This document shows, piece after piece, positions 22,801 through 34,298 of a stretch of 64,000 nt of DNA. Source of the DNA: Odiellus spinosus (lineage: Eukaryota > Arthropoda > Arachnida > Opiliones > Phalangiidae); assembly GCA_963920705.1 (NCBI GenBank), contig OY987239.1:8372504-8436503 (forward strand). The letters run 5' to 3'. The translations under genes and the position numbers were made by a program. The notes under the pieces were generated by a model. The model made no database searches, was not told the origin of the DNA, and saw nothing but the letters and a program-made list of their open reading frames with translations. How positions within the stretch are numbered: the stretch's first letter is position 1; each line of letters opens with the position of its first letter.

Positions 22801-25800
22801 TTAAGAGGTCTTGGGGAAGTCTTTCATAGTGTCAATAAGTGACTTCCCCAAGACTTTTGTTGCGTTCTTAAAGACCTCTTCAGATCTGACTAACTTTTTT
22901 CTATAAGGGTTGGAACTTTCTACTCCTACTAGTATAGAAAAAGATGTATAAACCAAAACCTAGCTGTAAACTAAGAACTAACCCTTACCAAAAAAAGTTA
23001 GTCTTAAGAGGTCTTGGGGAAGTCTTTCGGGTGTCATATGTAGTCTTAAGACGTCTTGGGGAAGTCTGCCATTATGTCTATAAGTCTTGGGGAAGTGTTA
23101 AAGACTTCCCCAATACTTTTGTAGCGTTCTTGAATACCTCTTCAGGTCAGACTAACTTTTTTCCGTAAGGGATCCCTATTAGAAGACATTTGGATGTTGA
23201 ATATCAGACACACCTGGTCCCCTTATTGAACACGCTACCCTCTATTCGGACAGTTAATGCTTAGAATTGTTCAAAGGGATTTTAGAATTGGACACTCCTG
23301 CCATTTGACAATCAAATTGTAACCGGACAAAGGCTCCTTAGATTTTTATATCAATACTTTGGATGGTTTGTGATCAAGTCTTTTCTTAGTGGTGCAAAAC
23401 GTTCTTCTAATGCAGCAAGTACCATTTTAATAATGTTCATGATTGTGGACTCTTTCACTTGAAATAGCACGGATAACACTGTGTTGGACAAATTGATACG
23501 TAATTTTATCAGTAGCAAGGCTACAACTGTCTTTGATGAACATGATTTAATGTTCTTCAGCATGTCTTCGATGGTGGAATGTACATTCGATTAGTTATTT
23601 GATTATTAATTTTTATACTATGCGAAATTAAATTATCAGATATGGATTCAATGTGGTGTTTTAAGCCAAAAAATGGTCAATGATATTGGTGAACGTTTTT
23701 GAGAGATAACCTGCAAAAAACATAAAGACCCACAACAGTATAGTTAGACCTCTGGGTCGAGTAATGTTAAAAATATACTTCTTAATATTTACAAATGTCT
23801 GGTTTGGTTATCATCTCTGATAGTATTTACGCTCTTGTAGCATGAAATCTGTTCATTAATATCAATAATGAACGGAGAACAAATGTTAGAGAATTTCTTA
23901 CGTAATTAAAGAGATAGTAAGACAGGTCAGCTTCAAAGTCGGAGTACACCATCATCCCCCACACGAATTCCGCAGAAATTTGGAACAAAGGGCAAATGAT
24001 GATTCTGAGAATGTTTCGTTTTGTAACTTACATGAAGATGTTAAATGTCTCAGGCACGTGAAATGACCAGGTCTGGCCTAGTCCGTTACGTGAAATGACC
24101 AGGCCTGGCGTAGCCCATCACATAGTTTACATGTTTCTTTTTTACATATTTTTTTTTTTACATATCATCAATGAATTGAATTCATATTTGCTTGTCACAA
24201 TGTAACTTTATCACATATGTTCTTCTAAGCTAATATGTTTTGTTTGAATAAGAGGGTAAAACAGTCCAAGCATAATTTTGAAAACTAAATATAAGCCTGA
24301 CCCGGTCCATTAAATTTTTCAAACTGGGAAAACCTGGCTCGACAGGTCTCTGATTCTTATTGTTTCTTAGAAAGAAGATTCGGCTGGGAAAAGACCCTTA
24401 CCGAAAAAAGTTAGTCTAATGAGGTCTTGGGGAAGTCTTTCATTAGGTCAAGAAGTCTTGAGAAAGTATTAAAGACTTCATCAAGACTTTTGTAGCGTTC
24501 TTGAGGACCTCTTCAGATCCGACTAAACTTTTTTCAGTAAGGGGAGTAGTGAACTTAATCTGTTCATGATGAAGCCAAATTGCCGGCTTGTATAATTTGG
24601 TTAACTTATTAGGTCATTGTAACAACTCGGTCACAAAACTGACCTTTACTATCAGTTAACACAAACCATTTCGTGGCCACGGAAGCTAAAATGGTACAGT
24701 GACGGAATGGTAGTGTAAACGGAAGGTTGTGGGTTGAAACATCTTTTCACATTTGTGATATTATTACATGCTTTAAAAATTAAACGTTTTTCCACTAATT
24801 GTTTATGCTCTTCATTTATATTTCATGTTATAGAAATTCTTTGAAATGCATTGATCCACTTCTCATGTCACCAACTTGTGTGTTTCTCGCTTCAAAAGTT
24901 GAGGTTTGTTTTATCTGAGAATAATCTTTACTTTTAACCTTTATGGATCCTTAGTATGAAATGGGAAATAAATACAATAATTAAACAAGTTTCCTAATAT
25001 TTTACACTCCAGTTTCCCCAGCGCTCAGGAAATATCCTGAGTGCTCGGCAAATCTTCCCCGCATTCCGCATATCTCCCTAGAATTTGAAGAGGTTTTCAG
25101 AACATACATTTTTATTCACTCAATGGAATACTTTTATTTGAATGTTGTTTTTATGGAACCTCTGATAAAATGGTTTTTGTGGGACTACCATCTTACTCTA
25201 GACATCTAGGTCTCTATTCTAGAGACTTTGTTTAACACGGGTTATACCGTTATAGTGGTACAAACATTTGAGTCGTAAAGGTTGCCTCTCTTAGAGCCAC
25301 AGCCAATTAGAAAATTTTTAACGTTAACATCAAAAACAAGGGAGAAAGGTTATTATCTGTGGAACAACAAATGAGTGTGTGTCTGTCCACAGTGCGACCT
25401 CGTTTGGATGTCTTGTGTAGCAAACATTAAGCTTCTGTATCAAACCAGAAGCCGATGAAACCCTCCTTTGAAGTCTACTACTCTAATATTCCATATAGCG
25501 CGCCTCTCTGTATGGGTAAAATTCACGATTTTACGAGATCGGAGGGGTCCTACTTCATACTCCCTGTATACGGTTGACGAACTCAAAGGTTGCTAGAGAT
25601 ATTCGCTCGACGAACTCCCGCTCCGAAAATACCTACCGTTAGGAGGCGTACGAATCGCGCTTTTAAAAACTAACCCGTACGGAGAGGGGTAGACAAGACC
25701 CGGGAGTAATAGACTTCAAAGGAGGGATTCATCGGCTTATGATCAAACTGATATATATGTGTACACATTTACACATGTGTATGCGCGTGTAAATGTGTAC

Positions 25801-28800
25801 TACTTCAAAAACTTTGGGAAACACTGATCTAAACACATACTTTTGACTTTCTTTTGTGTAGGAATTTGGAGTCATTTCAAACAGTAGACTGATTACAACA
25901 TGCCAATCTGTTGGTAATTATGATTTTAATGTTTTAATTAGATATGGGTTGCGGTGATGCACAATTGTAATAATTTTGTAGATCATGTACCATAAGAGTA
26001 CTTGCTCCTTCTCTTAAGCCTAGTTTGCATGAATACTTGTTAAAGTTTCCCTTCAATTGTATCTACCTTGCGAAAAAAAGTTAGTCTGATCTGAAGCAGT
26101 CTGGGAAATAAGGTTTTTTTTTCAACTGGTCCTTGGGACCACTGACCCATGCCATATTCTATTATGAAACTGGTCATTAGGACCAGTGACCCTTGGCCTA
26201 ATTATTATTTCACTGGTCACATTCTAAATTTAGTTGTAGACTTGTTTCTTACCCTACCCTGTAACAGATCGGTGAATCGGTTCATGAATCATGAGGAGTT
26301 GACAATTCAACCATTGTTGTGACAATTTGATAAACAATGAATGTTTATTCTCGTAGTCATTGTCAATTCCTCTTGAAAACGAGTATATAATTAAGACATT
26401 TAAATATCAATAATAAATGTCTTCGGAAAAGTTCTGTTACAGGAACAGCATCAGCTCAGTATTTCTTCCACAATGATGAATAGGCCTTTCTATAAAATAA
26501 TCTTGGAAATGAATAAAATAAAATAGCCGTTAAAAAGCACCCGTTTGTATCGAAGATGTAGCGTTTTTTCAAAGTATAGGATTTTCTATACTTTTTCCAA
26601 CCTTGAAACTAGTTACAAAAAGAGCCGTTAAATAGAACCCTTTTATATGGAAGATGTTGCGTTTTTTCAAGGTTGGGACGTAGTCAGACTTTAGATTATC
26701 ACCTATTACTATCTAACCTAACACCACTCCCAAAGGTTAGGATTCTCATATAATTCTCTGCTCAAGGTGTAAGGTAACGTTGACCGAGTCCCCCTCCCCT
26801 AACTCCCTTTAAGCTAGGACTAGGAGTGTTAAGCTCTGGAGTCGAAAATAGTTTTTTGGTATTTTTGTTATGGAATTGGAAAAGCTTGAATTAATAATGT
26901 GGTCACACCATCAATTTTTATGAAAATATCGAATTAATTAACTGGTCCAAGGGACCACTGACCCCCATAATTTGAATTAATAAACTGGTCCATGCAATTA
27001 AAAAACTGGTTTTTGACCAGCAAACCACCCTTATTTCCCAGACTGATCTGAAGAGGTCTTCAAGAACACTACGAAAGTCTTGAGGAAGTCTTTAAGACTT
27101 CCCCAAGACTAATTGACATAATGGAAGACTTCCCCAAGACCTCTTAAGACTACATATGACACACGAAAGACAACCCCAAGACCTTAAATAGATCGAGGCA
27201 TTGGAGAAGGTGGCAGTGGGGTTCCCCCCCCCCTCCCCCCAAAAGGACAAAAGCCGCAGTTTTTTATTCCTGGTATATGTTTTAGGGTGTTAGGGTAATT
27301 TTTCAATTTTTTGGGGTGTGTGCATTGCACTTTTAACTATCCATCAGCACTTCTTTAATCTACGCATACATATTTCTAACAAATTTGATTTGAAAATCCA
27401 TTCTAGTTAAGAAGTTTGCGTACGCCTACCCCCAGGAATTTCCATATAGGATGACACATATTTTGGAATGTGAATTCTATCTCTTAGAAATGATGGTGAG
27501 TGAACAATGTTTCTACCATTTTGTAATATATTAACTAAGCGTAAACTAAGTTTCTTACTAAAATATTTTGCAAAGAAATAAGAAATGTTGCCACTAACCC
27601 GAGAAAATTGACGCCAAATAGTCTGTTTTTGACTTTCCTTATCGAAGCCCTTACGGAAAAAAGTTAGTCTTATCTGAAGAGGTCTTCAAGAATGCTACAA
27701 AAGTCTTGGGGAAGTCTTTAAGACCTCCTCAAGGCTTCTTGACGTAATGGAAGACTTCCCCAAGACCTCTCAAGACTACATAAGACACCCGAAAGACTTC
27801 CCTAAGACCTCTCAAGACTTCCCCAAGACCTCTCAAGACTACCTAAGACACCCGAAAGACTTCCCTAAGACCTCTTAAGACTAACTTTTTTTGGTAAGGG
27901 AGTGTACCTGAAAAATGGCACACTGCGTTATTTAGGGTTTATATCCTCTTTGGTGCTTCTGTTTTTTAGAAGGGTTTCAGTTTTATTGGGACTGTTGCCA
28001 TTCTCCCATCTCTTATCCGAGGTGATAAGGGAAAACAGTTTTGGCTATAACCAGGGTTGTGCTTGATTGACGCAAGCCTTACCAAAAAGGTTAGTCTTAA
28101 GAGGTCTTGGGGATTTTTCAAGTGTCTTTATATAGTCTTAAGAGATCTTGGGGAAGTCTTTCGTTATGTCAAGACATCTTGGGGTAGTCTTAAAGACTTC
28201 TCCAAGACTTTTTTAGTGTTCTTGAGGACCTCTTCAGATCAGACTAACTTTTTTCGGTAAGGGAAACAGACAATGAGCTTAGAATCGTCTCTCGAAAGGG
28301 ATTTGCAGCATTTTGAATATATTTATTGGAGCTTAAAACTTTTAATTACGTCTGTGTTTTTTGCCTTTGAAATTGGTTAACTACATCGCATACAATATTA
28401 GCAATAGATAAAACTAAAGAATTTATCTAAAAGAATCCGAGAAAAATATAGAGGCAGGGTAGAACTTGGAATGCGTTAGTCTAATATAGATTTAGACTTT
28501 GCCAAAATTAAGAATATTATTTCCAGGAACTGGTTACAATGTCATTTAAGACGAGCGATTAGGGTCATTTCGAGGTTTAGATTTAAGAATAATAAAGGAC
28601 GATAGTATCAAGTCAAAGATTCTGACACCATTTATAGTTAATATTAAAGTATTTTTACTGAAAAACTCAACAGATTCTCCATAGTCATGTCATTTACGCA
28701 ATAATTATAAAACAGCTGCGTATATAGTTCGCGAACTAACCTTGTGAGTGAATTTATAATTCTACTGTGTCCTACAATGAAACTATCATGACAGACGTGT

Positions 28801-31800
28801 AATCGCTCCTTTCTCTCATGGAAACCCATCTTTTTAACTAACCGACTCTTCTTAATACGTTACAGGATTGTTGCTTAGTACTATACCATCCGTACCGTCC
28901 TTTAGTACAGTATATCCAAGATATTTCCCAAGAAGAAGCTCTACTTCCAATGGCATGGTGAGATATTTTTGTTTCTAGGTTCAGACTGGAGTTCCAAATC
29001 TGTAATTTATCCGGCAATTTCCAGGGTAATGGTAATTATTAGCTGGGGAACACGGAGGGTGTCACAAAAACTAAGTAAAATAGTTTAGGTGGGCGCGTTT
29101 CAAAATTATTTAAAACTGACGCAAGAAATACAATGAGTTAATTTTAACAAAATTACTTTATTTTTCCCAATAAGAGTCAGAGGTGACATACGTTGGTTAT
29201 TTGGCATTATGCTGAAAAGTTTTTTAGCCAAAAATTTATAAAAAAAAACAGATTTCCTTGCTTGACCAAACAATTTGTTCTTCGTTGGTCAAAGTGCACA
29301 TTTTGAAGCAGACAATGAGTTAATGGGTTTGAAATATTGGTACGCTATTGGAAAACTATTACATCCTCCCCCAAAAAATTATCACTATAATTATGAAGTC
29401 GATTTACACTGGTAATTTTATAACCCTGTGCAAACTTTGTGATATATAAATTTGCATTACATAATCAAACAAATGCTTACATTGGTAATATAGTATTTGT
29501 TAGTATAAAACTGGTAGCCAAACATCGTAATTTTTCTTAAAGATGATATGCAACTGACTCGATTTGGGCCTTTTTAAAATTGATCTTGCGTGAAGCTTGC
29601 TAATATAGTCTTTAAATTTTGAAAAAATCTGCGAAACTGCTTTTATCTCCCTTAACGAAAAAAGTTAGTCATAAGAGGTCTTTTGCGTGTCTTATGAAGT
29701 CGTAAGAGGTCTTGGGGAAGTCTTTCATTATGTTAAGAAGTCTTGGCGAATTCTTTAAGATATCTTTAGCACCTCTGTAGTGTTCTTGAGGACCTCTTCA
29801 GATCAGACTTTTTTCGGTAAGGTCTATAGTGTGATGTTGTATTTACTTGGCATTTCAATATGCTCCCATAGAATAACAAATGAAATCAACTTACGGTCAA
29901 GCGGAAAAAATCTAATTTGGGCAAAAATAGTCCTCATTGGGAAAGCCGATTTCTTTCATTATTTTATGGGAACACGTCTAAATGAAAATTAAAACCCCTA
30001 TTACGTGTATGTGAAAAAGCCTTGCGAATATTTTCAATGAAATTTGGAAGCCTGGCATAAGATTGATAAAATCAAGTCAATTTGTGTGTCCACATTAACA
30101 TTTATTTTTCACACTTATTCAATATTTATATTAATTTTTAATTCTTAGGAAGGTAGTCAATGACAGCTTGCGAACTGATGTTTGCCTATTATATCCTCCA
30201 CATCAAATCGCTTTAGGTAAGTCACTTTTATTCCTATGTTAGTCGTTGTTTTGCAACGAGTTCCCCAGGAGAAGTCTCGTACAGTTGGGATTTTCTGAAG
30301 TGATTAAAATAATGATTAGAGAAATCAGAAAATCTACAAAGAAATAACAAAATCACAAAACATTGAAGTAACGAAATCATTGGAGACAAAAGAAAGACAA
30401 AAGGGAATCGGATAGTTTGCTGGTTTATTATGTATGTACCCAAATTGCACAGCCACCTCTATTTTTAATGCACGTCACAGGCCTGTTTTCTAATGGCTAT
30501 AGAAAACACAAGCAAATGATTGCCTTATTGGTCAGGGAAAACGGGAAACGGGAAAAAGTCAGGGAATTTGAAAAAGAACCAAAAAGTCAGGGAATTTTCA
30601 GATATTTTAAAAAGTCAGGGAATTTTCAGATATTTTAAAAAGTCAGGGAATTTTCAGATATTTTAAAAAGTCAGGGAATTTTCAGATATTTTAAAAAGTC
30701 AGGGAATTTAAAGATGTTTTAAAGAAGCCAGGAAATTAAAATCATTATCTACAGAAAAGATTCGTCGCTGACCGTGTCAGTTGCGTAGATTAGAACAAAG
30801 ATACACGTGCAAAAAGTTTGGCAAACGCAACTGCAAAATTTGTAGCGCTGAGGAAAGTACAGACAAATTAGTATTAGCAGAAACGGTCAGGGAAAAACCT
30901 GAAAAAGTCAGGGAATTTGAATCTGAGAAAACTGTGGCACCCTGTTGATTTAGTCTACAGATTCACATCCTCACCTATAAGGGCATGGAAACCATCGTGA
31001 AACCCACCTTGGGCACGCTAGCAATTTCCGAATATATATTCTAACCTTTTAAACAAAATTATCAAAATTTGTATAACATTGCCATCCTCTGACCTTTTTT
31101 TCTTTAGCTTGTCTACACATAGCATGCGTTATCTTAGGCAAGGATTTCAAGCAATGGTTTGCTGAACTCAATGTCGACATGGAAAAAGTTAGTGCAAATC
31201 TTGTTTCATAGAAGGCTGCTCTCAGTTTAATGTTTAAAATTTGCCTGCGAATGAATTTGAGATTTCAATTTTTTTGCAATTACCCTTACCCAAAAAAGTC
31301 TTAAGAGGTCTTGGGGAAGTCTTTCGGGTGTCTTAATTAGACTTAAGAGGTCTTGGGGAAGTCTTTCGGGTGTCTTAATTAGACTTAAGAGGTCTTGGGG
31401 AAGTCTTTCGGGTGTCTTATTTAGTCTTAAGAGGTCTTGGGGAAGTCTTCCATTACGTCAATAAGTCTTGGGGGAGTTTAAAAGACTTCCCCAAGACCTT
31501 TGTAGTGTTCTTGAAGACCTCTTCAGATCAGTCTAATTTTTTTCCGTAAGGGTAAGTATTTTATGATCCTTACCGACATAAATCGAGTACCTCAAGAATA
31601 TTATTTTCGAAACAAACTTGACCTTATTTTTATACCTTCACATGTCTATTCTAAAACCAAAACTATTTTTACTCGATCGAGTGGAGTCCGAGGTTATGCT
31701 GTGTGTTCAAAAATGGATGTATCCCGAACTTCACTTCATCAAAAAAGAATTTTCTTATTCCTAAACATTAATTTTATGCTTAAAATATGACACCTTACAC

Positions 31801-32504
31801 GATAGACTTTAGAAAGCTAGCTTTTGACCATTCGATTGGGAATGACCGTTTGACGAGTCCTATTTTAATATGTCAATTATACCCTTACCTCTAAAAATTA
31901 TAATCTGAAGAGGTCCTCAAGAACTCTACAAAAGACTTCTTGACATAATGAAAGACTTCCCCATGACCTCTTCAGGCTAATAAGACTCCCGATACACTTC
32001 CTCAAGACCTCTTTAGACTAACCTTTTTTGGTAAGGGTACCCAGAAGAACTGTTATCATGGGCAGCCTTTCTATGGTTCTAACTAGAACTATTAACATAG
32101 GACACCTATCTTAATAGATGAAATGATTGAATTACCTGGCGTTCGTAAACTACCTCTAAAGGTTAAAACAGAGCAGGCAATAGTAGGAACTAACCAAACC
32201 CCGTGTGGGTGGGTGCTATGGATAGTTTTAGGATATACAGACACGCTGCTGGTATCGTTAATTCCTACTTTTGGCACTGTTTGATCCGCTAGGAGGTCTC
32301 TCTGGTTTATCTTTTTTGTTAATAGTTTTAGGTTTGTAATATTATAGTGTTTCTAATACTCATGATGTTAATGCATTGCAGATTTTAGAAATCACTCGCC
32401 AAATTTTGTCTTTGTATGATATGTGGAAGAATTTTGACGAGAAAAAAGACATTCCTCCGCTATTGCTCAAAATGCCAAAACCAAAAACTCAGCCTTCCAG
32501 GTAA
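19815..32504 (+). CDS. CycC: Cyclin C (Mediator CDK8-module cyclin)
   Basis: Ten exons splice in phase: 19815-19846, 20990-21096, 21985-22069, 24834-24903, 25862-25913, 27407-27495, 28866-28957, 30149-30216, 31108-31187, 32382-32504. They total 798 nt and 265 residues, matching the roughly 265-285 residues usual for this protein. The start is the invariant cyclin C opening MAGNFWQSSHY. Further recognisable blocks are QQVIATATVYFKRFY, PTCVFLASKVEEFGVIS, AYPQEFPYR, ILECEFYLLE, VNDSLRTDVCLLYPP, KQWFAELNVDMEK and KMPKPK before TAA. Known role: it binds CDK8/CDK19 in the nuclear Mediator kinase module and controls RNA polymerase II transcription. All nine donors are GT. Small coding exons (32-123 nt) lie in introns loaded with foldback repeats, so the gene spans 12.7 kb. 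It is head-to-head with the P450, with start codons 1.57 kb apart. An alternative 3' exon after 32500 cannot be excluded because AGGTAAGG at the stop also resembles a donor. Confidence 0.96.
20387..20626 (-). mobile_element. CCCTTACC foldback family, copy 1
   Basis: Family signature: ends CCCTTACCGAAAAAAGTTAG and complement, interior of AGTCTTAAGAGGTCTTGGGG units and a central hairpin. Here AAGACCTCTTAAGACT units repeat three times. Leftmost copy in the window. Confidence 0.85.
21395..21696. mobile_element. CAAGAAGGATC MITE, copy 2 (CycC intron)
   Basis: Same ends as the copy at 8934, with perfect 7-bp duplication GTTAGAT (21388-21394, 21697-21703). Confidence 0.92.
22108..22446 (-). mobile_element. 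CAGAAGCCG MITE, copy 8 (CycC intron)
   Basis: Full copy with perfect 7-bp duplication CAGACGT (22101-22107, 22447-22453). Confidence 0.93.
22737..22909 (+). mobile_element. CCCTTACC foldback family, copy 2 (CycC intron)
   Basis: Ends ccttaccaaaaaaa and ctataaggg; flanking dinucleotide TT on both sides. Confidence 0.82.
22983..23171 (+). mobile_element. CCCTTACC foldback family, copy 3 (CycC intron)
   Basis: Same orientation as copy 2 and only 73 bp away from it. Confidence 0.85.
24395..24542 (+). mobile_element. CCCTTACC foldback family, copy 4 (CycC intron)
   Basis: Short copy (one body unit); GA dinucleotide on both flanks. Confidence 0.85.
25446..25741 (-). mobile_element. CAGAAGCCG MITE, copy 9 (CycC intron, internally deleted)
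   Basis: Perfect 7-bp duplication ATCAAAC (25439-25445, 25742-25748); about 40 bases are missing from the middle. Confidence 0.92.
26066..27190 (-). mobile_element. CCCTTACC foldback family, copy 5, split by a hAT-type insertion
   Basis: The left arm at 26066-26096 and the rest at 27046-27190 are parted by the element at 26097-27045. The right terminus after 27180 is degraded. Confidence 0.85.
26097..27045. mobile_element. Nested hAT-type non-autonomous element
   Basis: Perfect 17-bp inverted ends CAGTCTGGGAAATAAGG and a perfect 8-bp target duplication ATCTGAAG (26089-26096, 27046-27053). The duplication is itself foldback-family sequence. Length 949 bp. The interior repeats ACTGGTCC and GGACCACTGACCC near both ends and carries no transposase. 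Confidence 0.9.
27648..27899 (-). mobile_element. CCCTTACC foldback family, copy 6 (CycC intron)
   Basis: Ends CCCTTACGG and GGTAAGGG, AG on both flanks; one body unit duplicated. Confidence 0.85.
28078..28262 (+). mobile_element. CCCTTACC foldback family, copy 7 (CycC intron)
   Basis: Ends cttaccaaaaagg and cggtaaggg. Confidence 0.83.
29545..29640 (+). repeat. Dispersed repeat Q, copy 1
   Basis: Shares ACTCGATTTGGGCC, CAAGCTT/GAAGCTT and ATCTTTAGAAATT-like blocks with 37612-37705 and 39125-39215. Class unknown. Confidence 0.5.
29649..29821 (+). mobile_element. CCCTTACC foldback family, copy 8 (CycC intron)
   Basis: Diverged copy; ends cccttaacgaaaaaag and tcggtaagg. Confidence 0.8.
30536..30720 (+). 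repeat. 27-bp tandem repeat AGTCAGGGAATTTTCAGATA type (CycC intron)
   Basis: About five units between 30588 and 30720. The flanking AGTCAGGGAATTTGAA text relates it to the CAGGGTTGCCA element at 53213. Confidence 0.85.
31283..31552 (+). mobile_element. CCCTTACC foldback family, copy 9 (CycC intron, expanded)
   Basis: Body unit of about 42 bp (AGACTTAAGAGGTCTTGGGG...) repeated about four times; TA on both flanks. Confidence 0.87.
31882..32038 (-). mobile_element. CCCTTACC foldback family, copy 10 (CycC intron)
   Basis: Ends CCCTTACC and GGTAAGGG with TA on both flanks. Confidence 0.85.
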
Positions 32505-33453
32505 GGGATTTTTATTGACTCTGTTGGTTTCATCAGGAGATTATAGATTTTTTTCACGTTGCTTGAAGTCTTTACCACGCAAAGTGAATGATCAAAGCCA
32601 CATTCCCGCTAGTTGTCTAGCGAGTTTTTGTTAAAATCTTTGCGTATCAAATAACATCAGTGTGATTAAGTATTATTATAGACGTCGTTGTGTAATAATG
32701 CCGGGTTGTAAATGGTGTGGGTTGTGGACTTTCCGTGTCTTACCAAAGTAATCTAAGGTGCAATCATTTAGCAAAATGAAATAATTGTTTATTTTTGCTG
32801 AGGATTCATGAGCCGCTTAGGGTGATCAAAATATTTAAATTAAAAGGGTTCAGATTATTACCAAATTATTGAATTGACTGACTCTTGTTTTTGTTAAATT
32901 GAATTGTTTCTCCGTCATTATTCAACTTTTACTGTGTGAAGTCCAAACAAAAAAGTGAAATAATTTTTCAAAGACAAAGTATAACCTCGCGTTTTCCTAA
33001 GTAGAGTTGATCATAAACCTCAAGGCTATAATGTAACGAGCCAGAATTTTTTAATACGCGGTTTCAATACCATGGTGGTAGGAAACAACAGTTTCGTATG
33101 GTTGTTTGAACGTAAACCCAAGGTTATTATTGGAATTAGACCTCAGACGCAGTGGGTCAATTCAACAGCGTCTAGCAGGCTGATGGGTGTTAATTGTTGA
33201 TCCGCTCCTCTATCCCGGACAACTAGGTTTTCTCACTTTTCATTTTGCAAACAAAAATTCTGTCGCATTTGCTAAAGGTCTGCCTTAAAGTGACTATATG
33301 CTGTTTTTAAAGCCCCTTTAAAGTCGCCTTCTTTCCTTGCTCAACCGTAACAACATTTTTTTGAGATGGTAATTCCGAAAATAAATTAAAAAGCTGTTCC
33401 ATTTTTAGCCCAAAGTTTTCCTATAGTTAAATCAAAAAATTATATTACCATAG

Positions 33454-33792
33454 CAAGAATAGATTTATCACAAGAATATGGAAGAGCTATATCTTTGTCT
33501 GCGCGTTAGTCACAATGGGGCGGAGCCTACGGAGGTCTTACGCCGCGCCTCATGTCACGTGCACAGAAAGCGGTTGGCGGTTTTCTACGATAAGTGTGGG
33601 GGGGGATATCAGGCTGCGGGGATAGGCGCTGGCGGCAGAGCTAGCTCTCTGTCGCGGACCTCGAAAGCTCGTGATAGGTAGAAAATCATAACGCATATAA
33701 CGTCAAATCTAGTAAGCTCCTCCCGTTCGAAACTAGCGTTATACCAGAGGTATAGCGTACGGTTCGATATTCTTGTGTTGAATCTATTCTTA
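33454..33792. mobile_element. CAAGAATAG MITE, copy 2
   Basis: Same family as the copy at 12522 with perfect 7-bp duplication ACCATAG (33447-33453, 33793-33799). GC-rich interior. Confidence 0.92.
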
Positions 33793-33925
33793 ACCATAGT
33801 TATATTGAATATACAATCCTTCATAGAATTTTCTTTTATACCGAATGGTTATAATTAAAAAACACGATTTAAACTATATTATAAGTAACATTTAAAGTGG
33901 ATTCCTAGGCGAAAATAAAAATCAT

Positions 33926-33998
33926 CATCTCGAGGTGGGTTTGAACTACTTACCTCCCGGATACTGTCCCATGCTCTAACCAACTGAGCTTCCGAGGT
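33926..33998 (-). other. tRNA-like sequence (degenerate tRNA or SINE head)
   Basis: On the minus strand a good D-arm (GCTCAGTTGGTTAGAGC, box A) is followed about 30 bases later by AGTTCAAACCC (box B). The anticodon arm, the T stem and the acceptor stem (ACCTCGG against CCTCGAG) do not pair properly, so I do not call a working tRNA. Confidence 0.45.
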
Positions 33999-34149
33999 AT
34001 ATAATCATTATGACCAAGATAGGGTATCTAAATTCATCTATTGGGATTAACTCGTAACATCTAGGAAAGGGCAGCTCAATATTTCCTTATGTTTTGAGGC
34101 TCGCAGTGGCGGTGGGACAAGGGGACATTGGTGAATACTGAATAAAGAA

Positions 34150-34298
34150 CCCTTACCTAAAAAGGATAGTCCGATCTGAAGAGGTCCTCAAGAACACTAC
34201 AAAAGTCTTGGGGAAGTCTTTAAGACTTCCACAAGGCTTCTTGGCATAATGAAGACTTCCCCAAGACCTCTTAAGACCAACTTTTTTTTTGGTAAGGG
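34150..34298 (-). mobile_element. CCCTTACC foldback family, copy 11
   Basis: Short copy with AA on both flanks, between cyclin C and the nuclease gene. Confidence 0.85.

Noticed and set aside
32505-32540. Extra 3' cyclin C exon spliced at AGgtaagg
   Set aside because: The in-frame TAA at 32502-32504 gives the normal protein end, and the nearest acceptor would make an intron of only about 35 bases.
33926-33998. Functional tRNA
   Set aside because: D-arm and box B are good, but the anticodon, T and acceptor stems do not pair.
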